DNA of 48,828 nucleotides from Limisphaerales bacterium (GCA_025362675.1 JANYFN010000115.1:1-48828), one strand, 5' to 3'. Shown: positions 26,597-35,096, numbered from the stretch's first letter. Notes: a model not told the origin generated them from the letters alone. Made by a program: numbers and translations.

Positions 26597-27583
26597 TCAA
26601 TTCAGGAAATATTTTGCCAGTGCGTAATACACCGGGATGCCGATCGTGATGTTGAACGGAAAGGTGATGGCGAGCGACGGCGTGAGGTAAAGGGCCGGAC
26701 TCGCTTCCGGCAACGAAAGCCGCATCGCGGCGGGTGCCGCGATGTAACTGGCACTGGCCGCGAGCACGCCGAGCAAGGTCGTGCCGCCGAGGCTCAAGCC
26801 GACATACTTGCCGATCAATACTCCGAGGCAGCCGTGAAGGATCGGCAGCAAAATTCCGAACGCGACGAGGAACGGTCCAACTTTTTTCAAGTCGCCCAAG
26901 CGTTGGCCCGCGACCAGGCCCATCTCCATAAGGAACAATGCGAGCACGCCTTGAAACGGCGTCACAAAAAATGGTTCAACCTTTTCCATACCGGGCTTGC
27001 CGCACAGCAGGCCCACCATGAGCGCGCCGACCAGAAGCACGACGCTGCGTCCGAACACGGCCTCGCGCAGGACGCTTTTCAGCGACCCGTTGAAGACGGA
27101 GCTTGGGCGGTCGAGCGTCATTTTGCCGAGCAACACGCCCACAATGATTGCGGGCGATTCCATCACGGCGAGAAACGCCGTGGCATAATTTTCGTAAGGC
27201 TCGTTGATGCCTTTTAAATAATTCGTCGCGGTGATGAAGGTCACGGCGCTGACCGAGCCGTAATGCGCCGCGATCGCCGCCGCGTCCACCGGTCTCAATT
27301 TGCCGCCGAACCGCAGCAGCGGATACGTCCACAGCGGAATGAGCGCGCCAAGCAACATCGCTGCGAGCGCGGGCAGAATGACTTTGGCGATGCCCGCCTC
27401 GCTGATGGCCACGCCGCCTTTGAAACCGAGCGCGGTGAGGAGATAGATCGTGAGCGTCACATAAAGCGCGTCGGGAAATTTCAGGTCGCTCTTACTGAGC
27501 GCCGCCGCCAGACCGAGCGCGAAGAACAGAACGGCGGGCGATAGCAGGTTTGACGACAGAGCGTGGATGAAATCAATGTGCAT
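26597..27583 (-). CDS. sbtA: SbtA-family sodium-dependent bicarbonate transporter
   Basis: 328 residues, roughly ten hydrophobic helices of the SbtA/DUF897 family (LLSPAVLFFALGLAAALSKSD, LYVTLTIYLLTALGFKGGV, AAHYGSVSAVTFITATNYL, VMESPAIIVGVLLGK, LFLMEMGLVAGQRLGDL, quoted in parts). In cyanobacteria the family couples Na+ entry to HCO3- uptake with high affinity. The short central loop where SbtB binds is present (about residues 160-190). Start ATG at 27583, four bases after the carbonic anhydrase stop. No carboxysome or Rubisco gene is nearby, so use is probably anaplerotic or biosynthetic. Confidence 0.85.
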   Translation of the reverse strand: MHIDFIHALSSNLLSPAVLFFALGLAAALSKSDLKFPDALYVTLTIYLLTALGFKGGVAISEAGIAKVILPALAAMLLGALIPLWTYPLLRFGGKLRPVDAAAIAAHYGSVSAVTFITATNYLKGINEPYENYATAFLAVMESPAIIVGVLLGKMTLDRPSSVFNGSLKSVLREAVFGRSVVLLVGALMVGLLCGKPGMEKVEPFFVTPFQGVLALFLMEMGLVAGQRLGDLKKVGPFLVAFGILLPILHGCLGVLIGKYVGLSLGGTTLLGVLAASASYIAAPAAMRLSLPEASPALYLTPSLAITFPFNITIGIPVYYALAKYFLN

Positions 27584-27587
27584 AATC

Positions 27588-28316
27588 TTAGTGGTTGAAA
27601 AATTGAACATGGCCGGAATCGAGATCGTAGATGCCGCCGACGAGTGCGACCTGGCCGGAATCGATTAGCGCGCGCAGCCCAGGGCTTTGCTCGCGGATCT
27701 GCTGCAGGACATGACGGACATTCAGCGCCGCCACTGCCTCGATGAATTTGCCGTCGGTCGCCGCGACGCCCGGCAATTTCTCTTTCGCCTCGGCCATGCT
27801 CGGCTGGATTTTTTCGAGCAAGCCGGTGAGGTGTCCCAACCGCGCGCCGCTGCAAGCACCCTTCACCGCGCCGCAATGCGAGTGGCCGACGACCGCGATG
27901 AGTTTCGCACCCGCCAGTTGGCAGGCGAATTCCATGCTGCCGAGAATTTCATCATCCACAACATTTCCAGCGACACGGGCGTTGAAGATGTCGCCCAGGC
28001 CCTGGTCGAAAATGATCTCGCTCGAAACGCGCGAATCGATGCAGCTCAAGACGACGGCGAACGGAAATTGCCCGGCAGCCGTAGCCGCGCGTTGCTGCGA
28101 CCAATCGCGGTGCTCCATCTTCCCGGCAACAAAACGGGCGTTGCCAGCCGCCAGTCTTTGCAAGGCCTGTCCAGGTGTGATGGCCGATTGCTGTGCCTTG
28201 CTCGTGGGCGAGACTTTTGACGTGGTCGCACAGCCAGCCGCCAACATGGCAGCGACGAGCAGCGGCAGAATGACGAAGCCTTGCAGCGTCTCAGTATTGA
28301 TTGAGGTAACTTTCAT
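27588..28316 (-). CDS. Beta-carbonic anhydrase lipoprotein
   Basis: 242 residues. Interconverts CO2 and bicarbonate. The N-terminal signal ends in lipobox LAAGC with Cys29 as lipidation site, so it acts outside the cytoplasm. Zinc and active-site residues of the beta class are present: Cys92 and Asp94 with Arg96 in SCIDSR, His145 and Cys148 in GHSHCG. NARVAGNVVDDEILGSMEFA is the typical core. It is first in the operon with sbtA, sbtB-like, purK and purE. A surface enzyme that supplies HCO3- to the transporter is the simplest reading. Confidence 0.9.
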   Translation of the reverse strand: MKVTSINTETLQGFVILPLLVAAMLAAGCATTSKVSPTSKAQQSAITPGQALQRLAAGNARFVAGKMEHRDWSQQRAATAAGQFPFAVVLSCIDSRVSSEIIFDQGLGDIFNARVAGNVVDDEILGSMEFACQLAGAKLIAVVGHSHCGAVKGACSGARLGHLTGLLEKIQPSMAEAKEKLPGVAATDGKFIEAVAALNVRHVLQQIREQSPGLRALIDSGQVALVGGIYDLDSGHVQFFNH

Positions 28317-28370
28317 ATGCGCCTAAATTAACAAGCAACTATGATTCGTAAAAATAGGTTGTTTCTATAA

Positions 28371-28391
28371 TATCGTTCGGTTATTCCGATA
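28371..28391. promoter_or_regulatory. LysR-type operator TATCG-N11-CGATA
   Basis: Perfect inverted repeat: TATCG at 28371-28375 and CGATA at 28387-28391, with an 11-base spacer. This fits the T-N11-A rule of LysR binding boxes. It lies just before the LysR-type ATG (28394) and 54 bases from the carbonic anhydrase start, the expected position for autoregulation and activation of the divergent operon. A TATAAT at 28366-28371 abuts it. Confidence 0.6.
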
Positions 28392-28393
28392 AG

Positions 28394-29320
28394 ATGAATT
28401 CGGCTTTTGAAAACCCGCAATGGTTGAACTACCATCATCTCCGGCATTTCTGGATGATCGCGAGACATCGCAGCGTCACGCGCGCCGCGGAGAAACTCAA
28501 AGTTTCGCAATCCACCTTGAGCGAACAACTCGCGGAACTAGAAGACTGGCTGGGCCAGCCGCTGTTTGACCGGCGCGGGCGCGAGCTGCACCTGACGGAT
28601 GCGGGGCGCGTGGCTCTGGAATACGCAGAAACGATTTACACCACCGGCCATGAATTGATCAATCGCTTCCGACAGTCGGGCGGAACCCAGCAGCGCGTGC
28701 TGCGGATTGGCGCTGTGGGTCCGCTCTCAAAAAATCTCCAGTTCGATTTCATTCAGCCGATTCTCAAAGACGCGCGGACGAAAGTCGTCGTTGTGGCCGG
28801 CGCGTTAGACGAGCTTACGCGGCAGTTGCACGAGCACAAGGTGGACTTAGTCCTGTCAAATATTCCGGTGCGTGCCGATCAGGAACAAACCATCTTCAAT
28901 CACCGGCTGGGCGAAGTGCCGGTGTATCTGGTGGGTGGCAAAAAAATGAAGTTATCACCGGGTAAATTTCCGAAATTTTTAAAGAATGTCCCGCTGTTTC
29001 TGCCCAGCCGGCAGAGCGATGTCCGCGCCGACTTTGAGCTAATCCTGGCCAATGCTGGCATTGAGCCGTTTGTGCATGCGGAAGTGGATGACATGGCGTT
29101 GCTGCGTCTGCTGGCTTTATCCGGTGAAGGATTGGCGCTCGTCTCAAAAATCGTGATCGAGCGCGAATTAAAATCGCGCGAAATAAAATTTATGCAGCGC
29201 GTGCCGGGACTTGTGGAAAAATACTTTGCGCTCACCGTCCGCAAACGGTTTCAGAACGCCTGGCTTGAGGAAATAGTGCAAGCGTTTCGAGCGCGCTTAA
29301 AAATGCTGGTAATAAAATAG
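28394..29320 (+). CDS. NhaR-like LysR-family regulator
   Basis: 308 residues. LNYHHLRHFWMIARHRSVTRAA and KLKVSQSTLSEQLAELEDWLG (in parts) form the LysR winged HTH, with LFDRRGRELHLTDAGRVALEYAE the linker. The combination NYHHLRHFW is typical of the NhaR branch, whose members sense Na+ in E. coli. The effector domain (VLSNIPVRADQEQ, VPVYLVGGKKM) is complete. Divergent from the carbonic anhydrase/sbtA operon with a LysR box between them, so it is very likely its regulator. Na+ sensing would fit a Na+/HCO3- transporter but is inference. Confidence 0.85.
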   Translation: MNSAFENPQWLNYHHLRHFWMIARHRSVTRAAEKLKVSQSTLSEQLAELEDWLGQPLFDRRGRELHLTDAGRVALEYAETIYTTGHELINRFRQSGGTQQRVLRIGAVGPLSKNLQFDFIQPILKDARTKVVVVAGALDELTRQLHEHKVDLVLSNIPVRADQEQTIFNHRLGEVPVYLVGGKKMKLSPGKFPKFLKNVPLFLPSRQSDVRADFELILANAGIEPFVHAEVDDMALLRLLALSGEGLALVSKIVIERELKSREIKFMQRVPGLVEKYFALTVRKRFQNAWLEEIVQAFRARLKMLVIK

Positions 29321-29345
29321 CGAATAAACTCGGGAAAGATAATGC

Positions 29346-29623
29346 TCACCGTCCGGCCTTGAGAATTTTCATCCGCCCCGCATATTCCTCGCGGGCGATG
29401 ATTTCGCCCACCGGCTTATTCGCGAGTTGGCACGCCGCGAATTCACTGCCGGGCTGCAAACATTGGGCGTAATTGAACTCGCGGTCGCGCGTGCGGCCAA
29501 ACATTTTCACGAGGCTGCAAACCTGTTCGCGCCGTTGAGGATCGCGGTGTCGTGGCCGAATAGGAATCCGCTGCTGACCGCCACGCCGGTCGCAAACACC
29601 ACCAATCGGAGCTGTTGGGGATT
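29346..29623 (-). pseudogene. Remnant with sugar-MFS transporter N-terminus
   Basis: On the minus strand from 29623, NPQQLRLVVFATGVAVSSG and LFGHDTAILNGANRFAAS, then a stop at 29507, match the first helix and the GFLFGYDTAVING-like signature of sugar-porter MFS transporters, with His replacing the usual Tyr. Another frame runs to 29346 and ends EEYAGRMKILKAGR; it has no recognised family. The remaining twelve-helix body is missing. The stretch 29321-29640 holds no intact gene. Confidence 0.4.
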
Positions 29624-29640
29624 TTGCGCGCGCACGGATT

Positions 29641-30792
29641 TTATTTGGTTGGGACAAAAATGGCACAGCTCGGATTGCCAATCTGGAGGGTTTGACCAGT
29701 CGGCGTGAGGCGACCGTTGTGTGAATTGATTTTTAAAATAGTGACGTTGTCGGAATTTTGATTCGCGGCGAAAAGAAATTTTCCAGCGGGATCAAGGCTA
29801 AAGAAGCGTGGGGTTTTTCCGCCGCTGGAGACGTGTTCCATGGGCGTCAACTTTCCAGTCTTCTGGTCAATCGCAAATGAATTTATCTGATCAATACCGC
29901 GCGTGGAGACGTAGAGAAATTTTCCCGATGGATGCACGGCGACTTCCGCGCCGCTGAGTGTCGGGTCGAGACTGCGATCCGGCGGCAAAGCGCTCACGGT
30001 CTGGATTTCGGACAGTGCGCCATGCTCGGCGTCATAGTCGAAAACCGTGACGTTGCAGCCCATTTCGTTGGCGAGATAGACAAATTTTCCTGACGGATGA
30101 AACGCGAGATGCCGCGGACCGCTGCCAGGTGTGACGGACGCGAACGCAGGTGTGTTGCTGGTGATTATTGCTGAGGCGGCGTTGAGTTGGTAAATGAGGA
30201 TTTTGTCCAAGCCTAAGTCGCAGGCGAGCGCGAAGCGATTGGCGGGATCGGTGATAACGCAGTGCGCGTGCGGGCCTTTTTGATTGCGCGGATTCACGCT
30301 GGAACCTTGATGCTGAACGAAGCTGGAAACTTTTCCCAGGCTGCCATCGGCATTCACCGGCAAGGCGCTCACGCTGCCGCCGCCGTAACTGGATACTAAA
30401 ACGGTTTTTCCAGTCGCATCAATTTGGACGTGGCAGAGCACGTCGCCACCAGAGAGTTGGTCGTTAAGTTTGGTAAGTTCACCCGTTTCCTTGTTGATAG
30501 AATACGCGGTGACATCGCCTTGCTGCTTGCCGGGCGCACCGCTGATTTCACTGATGGCATAGAGGAAATGATGTTTCGAATCCACGGTGAGAAACGACGG
30601 ATTCGTGATGGTGGCGGCGAGCTTCGGCAGCGTGAGATCACCTTTTGCATCCATGCGTGAAACGTAAATGCCTTTGCTCGCGCCGCCAGTGTAAGTGCCA
30701 AAATAAACCCAGTGGTCAGCGGCCTTGGCAGAAAAAAATATGGCGAGGAGAAAAAGGCCGGCGGCGATTTTTAGCAGCGTCTTTGCCATCAT
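29641..30792 (-). CDS. Exported lactonase-family beta-propeller protein
   Basis: 383 residues with a signal peptide (LLKIAAGLFLLAIFFSAKA) and a seven-bladed propeller of the YbhE/6-phosphogluconolactonase type. Blade signatures include WVYFGTYTGGASKGIYVSR, PSFLTVDSKHHFLYAISE, GPHAHCVITDPANRFALACDLG (in parts), GSGPRHLAFHPSGKFVYLANE and TPRFFSLDPAGKFLFAANQ. Family members hydrolyse lactones, but an exported version more likely acts on other sugar lactones or is non-enzymatic. Two adjacent ATGs (30792, 30789) are possible starts. Confidence 0.8.
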   Translation of the reverse strand: MMAKTLLKIAAGLFLLAIFFSAKAADHWVYFGTYTGGASKGIYVSRMDAKGDLTLPKLAATITNPSFLTVDSKHHFLYAISEISGAPGKQQGDVTAYSINKETGELTKLNDQLSGGDVLCHVQIDATGKTVLVSSYGGGSVSALPVNADGSLGKVSSFVQHQGSSVNPRNQKGPHAHCVITDPANRFALACDLGLDKILIYQLNAASAIITSNTPAFASVTPGSGPRHLAFHPSGKFVYLANEMGCNVTVFDYDAEHGALSEIQTVSALPPDRSLDPTLSGAEVAVHPSGKFLYVSTRGIDQINSFAIDQKTGKLTPMEHVSSGGKTPRFFSLDPAGKFLFAANQNSDNVTILKINSHNGRLTPTGQTLQIGNPSCAIFVPTK

Positions 30793-31337
30793 GCTGGAGC
30801 GTGTAGTCATATATTATTCGCTCACGATGACTGGTTATCGGGGCGGTCGTCAAACTTGTAATGGCAGATTTGCAAATCAACCAACCAGCGCCACCAGAAT
30901 TAGCAACGAACTGTGGGTTGGGCACGATCTTCGTCACGTTCCGGCATCCGCGCGAGCCGATGGGAATGTTCGGCATACGCCGCCCCGAAAATTTCAGTGC
31001 ACTGTTTTGTGCCTACGATTGCGGCGGTCAGTCGCGCGGCAACTTCAGCTTTGATGATATTGATGAGCGGGCAACCACCAATGGTTGATCCCGGAGAAAC
31101 CGGCGTATCAAGTCTGGAAATTTCTCCGAACGAAAAGCGCCGGTTCCGGACGGCGCAAATTTAGCACACGGATGAACAGAAATTCCTGCCGACATCGTCT
31201 CGAAAGCTACCGAAGTTGATTTGGCACTGGTGAAAGTTAAAACGAGTCATCCGGAAATTAAAGGCGTGACGATGTCGCCTCGATATTTTGTGCTTAATAA
31301 ACGGTAACACTTGAGCGGTTTTGCTTCTGAAGTAGGC
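30793..31337. other. Intergenic stretch with a possible coding remnant
   Basis: About 545 bases without an intact gene. A frame from 31179 to 31307 without a start codon reads EIPADIVSKATEVDLALVKV and SPRYFVLNKR before its stop and looks like the tail of a lost protein. A 75-codon plus-strand frame at 30861 has no recognised motif. Confidence 0.3.
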
Positions 31338-34300
31338 ATGGACACGGTAAAACTGACTCCACCAATGCCTGACGAAAACGAATGCCCGCAGTGCGGCACG
31401 CCGCTGCCCACCGGCGCGCTCACGGGACTTTGCCCCGCCTGCCTGCTCAAACTCGGCGCGGCAGCGGACACCGTCACGGATGCGAAACAAACGACATTCA
31501 ATCCGCCGAGCGTGGCGGAATTGTCTCCGCTTTTTCCGCAATTAGAAATACTCGAACTCATCGGCAAAGGCGGGATGGGCGCGGTTTACAAGGCGCGACA
31601 GAAACAACTCGACCGTATCGTCGCATTAAAAATTCTTCCGCCCGGCATCGGCAACGACGTGGCGTTTGCCGAACGTTTCACGCGCGAAGCCAAGGCACTG
31701 GCCAAGTTGAATCACCCCGGCATCGTAACGCTTTATGAATTTGGTAGCAGCCGAAGCGAGGAGGCTCAAACTGAATCTGGAATCGATAAAACGAGTCAGA
31801 GCTTCGTCACCTCGGCTGCTAAAGGGAATTTATATTTCTTCCTCATGGAATTTGTAGATGGGGTTAATTTGCGGCAATTGCTCGCCGGCCGTCGCATTTC
31901 CGCGCGCGAGGCGCTGGCCATCGTGCCGCAGATTTGCGATGCGCTACAATTCGCGCACGACCAGGGCATCGTCCATCGCGACATCAAGCCCGAGAATATT
32001 TTGTTGGATCGCCGCGGTCGCGTGAAGGTGGCGGATTTCGGGCTGGCGAAAATTATAGTGGGTAACGATGGTAGAGCTGACCTGCCGGTCAGCCAAGACG
32101 GGGAGGCGGCGCAGTCGCACCGCCCTACCAGCGATTTGAGCGATGCGGGCCGCGTCATGGGCACGCCGCAATATATGTCGCCCGAGCAGATCACCGCGCC
32201 GGGCGAGGTGGATCATCGCGCGGATATTTACGCGCTGGGCGTGGTGTTTTATCAAATGCTCACCGGCGAACTGCCTGGCAAAAAGATTTTGCCGCCGTCA
32301 TCAAAAGTGCAGATAGACGTGCGCCTTGATGAAATCGTTTTGCGCGCGCTGGAAAAAAATCCTGAACTCCGCTACCAGCAAGTCGGCGAAGTGAAAACGT
32401 GCGTGGAAACAATTGTGGCGACGCCCAGCGGTAGCAGCCGACGTGAGGAGGCTCAAACTGAAAAATTCGAGGCTTCAAATTTGAAGTCTCAAATCGCCCC
32501 GCGCTGCTCGCGCACAGCCATTGTGGGTGTGATTTGCGCGGCGTTTTCGTTGATGACAACTTTGCCCGCATATTTTTCGCATCTGTCACCGCCTTCGCAA
32601 ACGGGAATACTACCGGATCAAAAGTGGCTTCCCTTGGCGCTTATTCTCGTTGGGTTAAGTTTTGCAGGTTTATTCGGCACCACCTTTCTCGGCTGGTTGG
32701 CCGTCGTGCAAATCCGCCGCTCGGCGGGAAAACTTTACGGCCTGAGGCTAGCGGTGTTTGATGGATTATTTTTTCCGCTGCTGCTGCTGGACGCGCTATT
32801 TTTTGGCGGATGCCTGCTGGCGATGAACTTCCATTTTCACACTTACGAGTTCCAACAGCATCCGTGGTTTATTTTCTTTTGGCTGCTGGCTTTGTCTGCC
32901 ATCGGCATATTCGATATTCTAGTTTTTCTAGTTTTTCTGCGCGTGATAAAAAAAACCGTGCCTGCGCCCGCGCCGCCCGTATTGAAGCCCGACCGTTTCT
33001 GGCGTTGGTTTGCCGTGAGCATCGTCGCCCTGATTTCAATTCCGATTGTGATTGCCATCATCGGTTTGCTGGCGGCGATTGCCATCCCGAATTTTGTCAA
33101 AGCCCGCGCTGTGGCCCAGGCAAACGCCCGGCACGCCGCACAAATGCAGGCCGAACAAAGTTCATTCGGCTTCTACATTGGCCAGACCAATTTTCCAAAA
33201 GGTGATGCCATTGAAATCATTTCCGTCGAGCGCAGTGAAAATGCGATGACGGTCAAAGGCCATTACAACCTTGTCAGCGCCGACGAAGCCTCGCTGTGGC
33301 TGAACATCACGGCGACGAATAATGACGAGGTTCCAAACCAAACCGAACCTCCGCAAAGCATCCACATTTACAAAGGCCGGGGTGATTTTAAATTATCCCG
33401 TTCCCAACTTGTGCCCGGATTGCCACACGTTTCGATGTATGACAATCATCATTCCTTCGCCGATATTTATTTTGGAAACAAAGACGAAGCCGCCGCCGAA
33501 CACGACGCCCGCTGGATCACAAATAATTTTTCCGCCTCCGCCGAAACGTGGTCGCCCACGCTCGCGCCGGGCGAGAAACCGGATGTGAGTAAAATCAGAA
33601 ACGAAGCCAATGACTTGATGAAACGCGGCCAATTCGAGGAGGCGTTGCAGCGGCATCTTTGGTATTTTCATCACGCGTTGGAATATGATCAAGGCCAGAC
33701 CGGTGTGCGTTTGTCGTTTGCGTTGACGGATTGGGTGGAACTCGGCCGGCGTTATCCCAAGGCGAAACAGGCGTTGCTCGAAATCCGCGATCACGACACA
33801 CAACTGCTCGCCAGCGGCCAAGGCTACGCTGATTTATTTTCCGATGTTCAATCCATCAACAACTATCTCAATCAAGACGCGGCGACGGTGGCGTTGTTCA
33901 AAACCATCCGCGAGACCGATCCGAAATTGGCCGACGGCTGTTATTTTTGGGTGAAGGATGTGCTGCTAAAACAGGGCGAATACGAATTGCTGTTGAAATG
34001 TGTCGGCGATCCGCAGGCGCGTTTTGAATTTGCCCGCAGCAGTTTCGAGTCGCAGATCAAACATTATCGGGGCATGGCGGAAACGTGGGAAAAACATCCG
34101 CAGCCCGCTGGTGCGCCCGCGCCGCCGAATTATAGCCAACTCGCCACCAATGGATTTGTGCGTGAAGTGTGCCAACTGGTGGAAGTCCTTGTTGGCACCG
34201 GCCACCGAGCCGAAGCGGAAAAAATCCGCAACCAAGCTGAAACGGTGATGGAGGATGCGCGGTTGAAATCGGCGGTGAGTGATGCGGAGAAGAAAAATAA

Positions 34301-34952
34301 AGGTAAGCCGTTGCAACCGGTGGAGACCAAACCTGCCACCACATCAAACACCGTGACGATCAAAGTTCAAACAGGCGGTGCCCCGATGGAAGTGATTTCC
34401 CAGAAAGCAAATTATGATTTCAATACGCAAACGCTCAGTTTCACCGCGCCCTCAGAAATAAATGTTGGCGGAAAAGAACCCGCGCCCGCAACTTTCGGCC
34501 CGGTGATCGAGCGCGTGCTTGAACCAAGCGATGATAAACAAGGTTATGACTTGGACACTGGGCGGGACATGGCCATTGGCGATGCAAGTCATCCGGGTGC
34601 CGACTTGGTTGTGCGGTTGACAACAGCCGGTTCGCCATCGCTTTTCTTTGTCGGCACACGTGCGGAACATTTTCCTGATGGCGAAGCCCGTTGGAACATG
34701 GCCGGTTGGATTGTGGCAACGAACCTTGCGATTATTCCCGAATCACCGGAAGCGTTCACGAATGCCTATGGCCTGTCCTGGTATCAGGCGCTGATGCCAA
34801 GACCATCAAGCCAACCCGGAAATAATCAGCTTGAAACTTACGAATTTCAAACCCGCGAAGGCGGCACGGGCATTTTACAAATCACCGGCTTCACCGAGAA
34901 CCCGCGCGGCGTGAAGATCCGTTACAAGCTGGTGCAGATAGGGAAAAATTGA
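31338..34952 (+). CDS. Receptor-like Ser/Thr protein kinase with zinc ribbon
   Basis: About 1204 residues. An N-terminal zinc ribbon (CPQC at residues 16-19, CPAC at 32-35) is followed by a Hanks-type kinase: GKGGMGAVYKARQ loop, ALKIL Lys, HRDIKPENILLD catalytic loop, DFGLAKI, YMSPEQ and ALGVVFYQMLTGE. Five membrane helices follow (about residues 395-600), the last continuing as GLLAAIAIPNFVKARA, like a prepilin helix. A large extracytoplasmic part of about 600 residues includes helical repeats and a C-terminal strand domain. The kinase region contains three segments derived from palindromic repeats (31743, 32070, 32430) that are open in frame. The sigma factor gene follows. Start at ATG 31338 rather than TTG 31311. 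Confidence 0.85.
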   Translation: MDTVKLTPPMPDENECPQCGTPLPTGALTGLCPACLLKLGAAADTVTDAKQTTFNPPSVAELSPLFPQLEILELIGKGGMGAVYKARQKQLDRIVALKILPPGIGNDVAFAERFTREAKALAKLNHPGIVTLYEFGSSRSEEAQTESGIDKTSQSFVTSAAKGNLYFFLMEFVDGVNLRQLLAGRRISAREALAIVPQICDALQFAHDQGIVHRDIKPENILLDRRGRVKVADFGLAKIIVGNDGRADLPVSQDGEAAQSHRPTSDLSDAGRVMGTPQYMSPEQITAPGEVDHRADIYALGVVFYQMLTGELPGKKILPPSSKVQIDVRLDEIVLRALEKNPELRYQQVGEVKTCVETIVATPSGSSRREEAQTEKFEASNLKSQIAPRCSRTAIVGVICAAFSLMTTLPAYFSHLSPPSQTGILPDQKWLPLALILVGLSFAGLFGTTFLGWLAVVQIRRSAGKLYGLRLAVFDGLFFPLLLLDALFFGGCLLAMNFHFHTYEFQQHPWFIFFWLLALSAIGIFDILVFLVFLRVIKKTVPAPAPPVLKPDRFWRWFAVSIVALISIPIVIAIIGLLAAIAIPNFVKARAVAQANARHAAQMQAEQSSFGFYIGQTNFPKGDAIEIISVERSENAMTVKGHYNLVSADEASLWLNITATNNDEVPNQTEPPQSIHIYKGRGDFKLSRSQLVPGLPHVSMYDNHHSFADIYFGNKDEAAAEHDARWITNNFSASAETWSPTLAPGEKPDVSKIRNEANDLMKRGQFEEALQRHLWYFHHALEYDQGQTGVRLSFALTDWVELGRRYPKAKQALLEIRDHDTQLLASGQGYADLFSDVQSINNYLNQDAATVALFKTIRETDPKLADGCYFWVKDVLLKQGEYELLLKCVGDPQARFEFARSSFESQIKHYRGMAETWEKHPQPAGAPAPPNYSQLATNGFVREVCQLVEVLVGTGHRAEAEKIRNQAETVMEDARLKSAVSDAEKKNKGKPLQPVETKPATTSNTVTIKVQTGGAPMEVISQKANYDFNTQTLSFTAPSEINVGGKEPAPATFGPVIERVLEPSDDKQGYDLDTGRDMAIGDASHPGADLVVRLTTAGSPSLFFVGTRAEHFPDGEARWNMAGWIVATNLAIIPESPEAFTNAYGLSWYQALMPRPSSQPGNNQLETYEFQTREGGTGILQITGFTENPRGVKIRYKLVQIGKN
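31743..31822. repeat. Palindromic repeat inserted in kinase frame, copy 1
   Basis: TAGCAGCCGAAGCGAGGAGG at 31745 and its inverted counterpart ending CCTCGGCTGCTA at 31821 form a hairpin with about 23-25-base arms and a roughly 25-base loop. In frame it encodes SSRSEEAQTESG through FVTSAAK between kinase strands (LYEF and NLYFFLMEF), where related kinases have only a short turn. The same arm is repeated at 32430 and, more distantly, at 35156. Confidence 0.75.
32070..32129. repeat. Palindromic repeat inserted in kinase frame, copy 2 (second family)
   Basis: Sixty bases with 25-base inverted arms: GGTAGAGCTGACCTGCC at the left and the complement of GGTAGGGCGGTGCGACT at the right. The arms have diverged but keep the same ends (GGTAG and GCC). 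It encodes GRADLPVSQDGEAAQSHRPT directly after DFGLAKIIVGND, inside the activation segment. Confidence 0.65.
32430..32490. repeat. Palindromic repeat inserted after kinase domain, copy 3
   Basis: GGTAGCAGCCGACGTGAGG followed by AGGCTCAAACTG repeats the left arm of the 31743 element with few changes. The right arm is missing. Next to it lies a perfect 14-base palindrome CTTCAAATTTGAAG at 32473-32486, flanked by GAG and CTC. The encoded stretch SSRREEAQTEKFEASNLKSQ separates the kinase domain from the first membrane helix. Confidence 0.65.
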
Positions 34953-34977
34953 ACTACAAAAAACACGGATGCGTCTT

Positions 34978-35096
34978 GGACTGCGGCGGGAAGCGGAGCG
35001 CCACGCCGCTTTCGTTCGCACGGGGCGGGTGGAACATTCAACGCGTCCCGCCCGCGCGAAAGCGGTGTCGCCGCTTCCGCTCTGCCACCGCAGTCC
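34978..35096. repeat. 119-base inverted repeat after the kinase gene
   Basis: GGACTGCGGCGGGAAGCGGA at 34978 and the complement of GGACTGCGGTGGCAGAGCGG at the right end (35096) form long imperfect arms. Both arms reach CCGCTTTCG near the centre, so the whole folds into a strong hairpin. It resembles dispersed intergenic palindromes of Verrucomicrobiota. Confidence 0.75.

Noticed and set aside
26597-27583. Carboxysome-type CO2 fixation
   Set aside because: No Rubisco, shell or phosphoribulokinase genes occur in the window, so the transporter alone does not indicate autotrophy.
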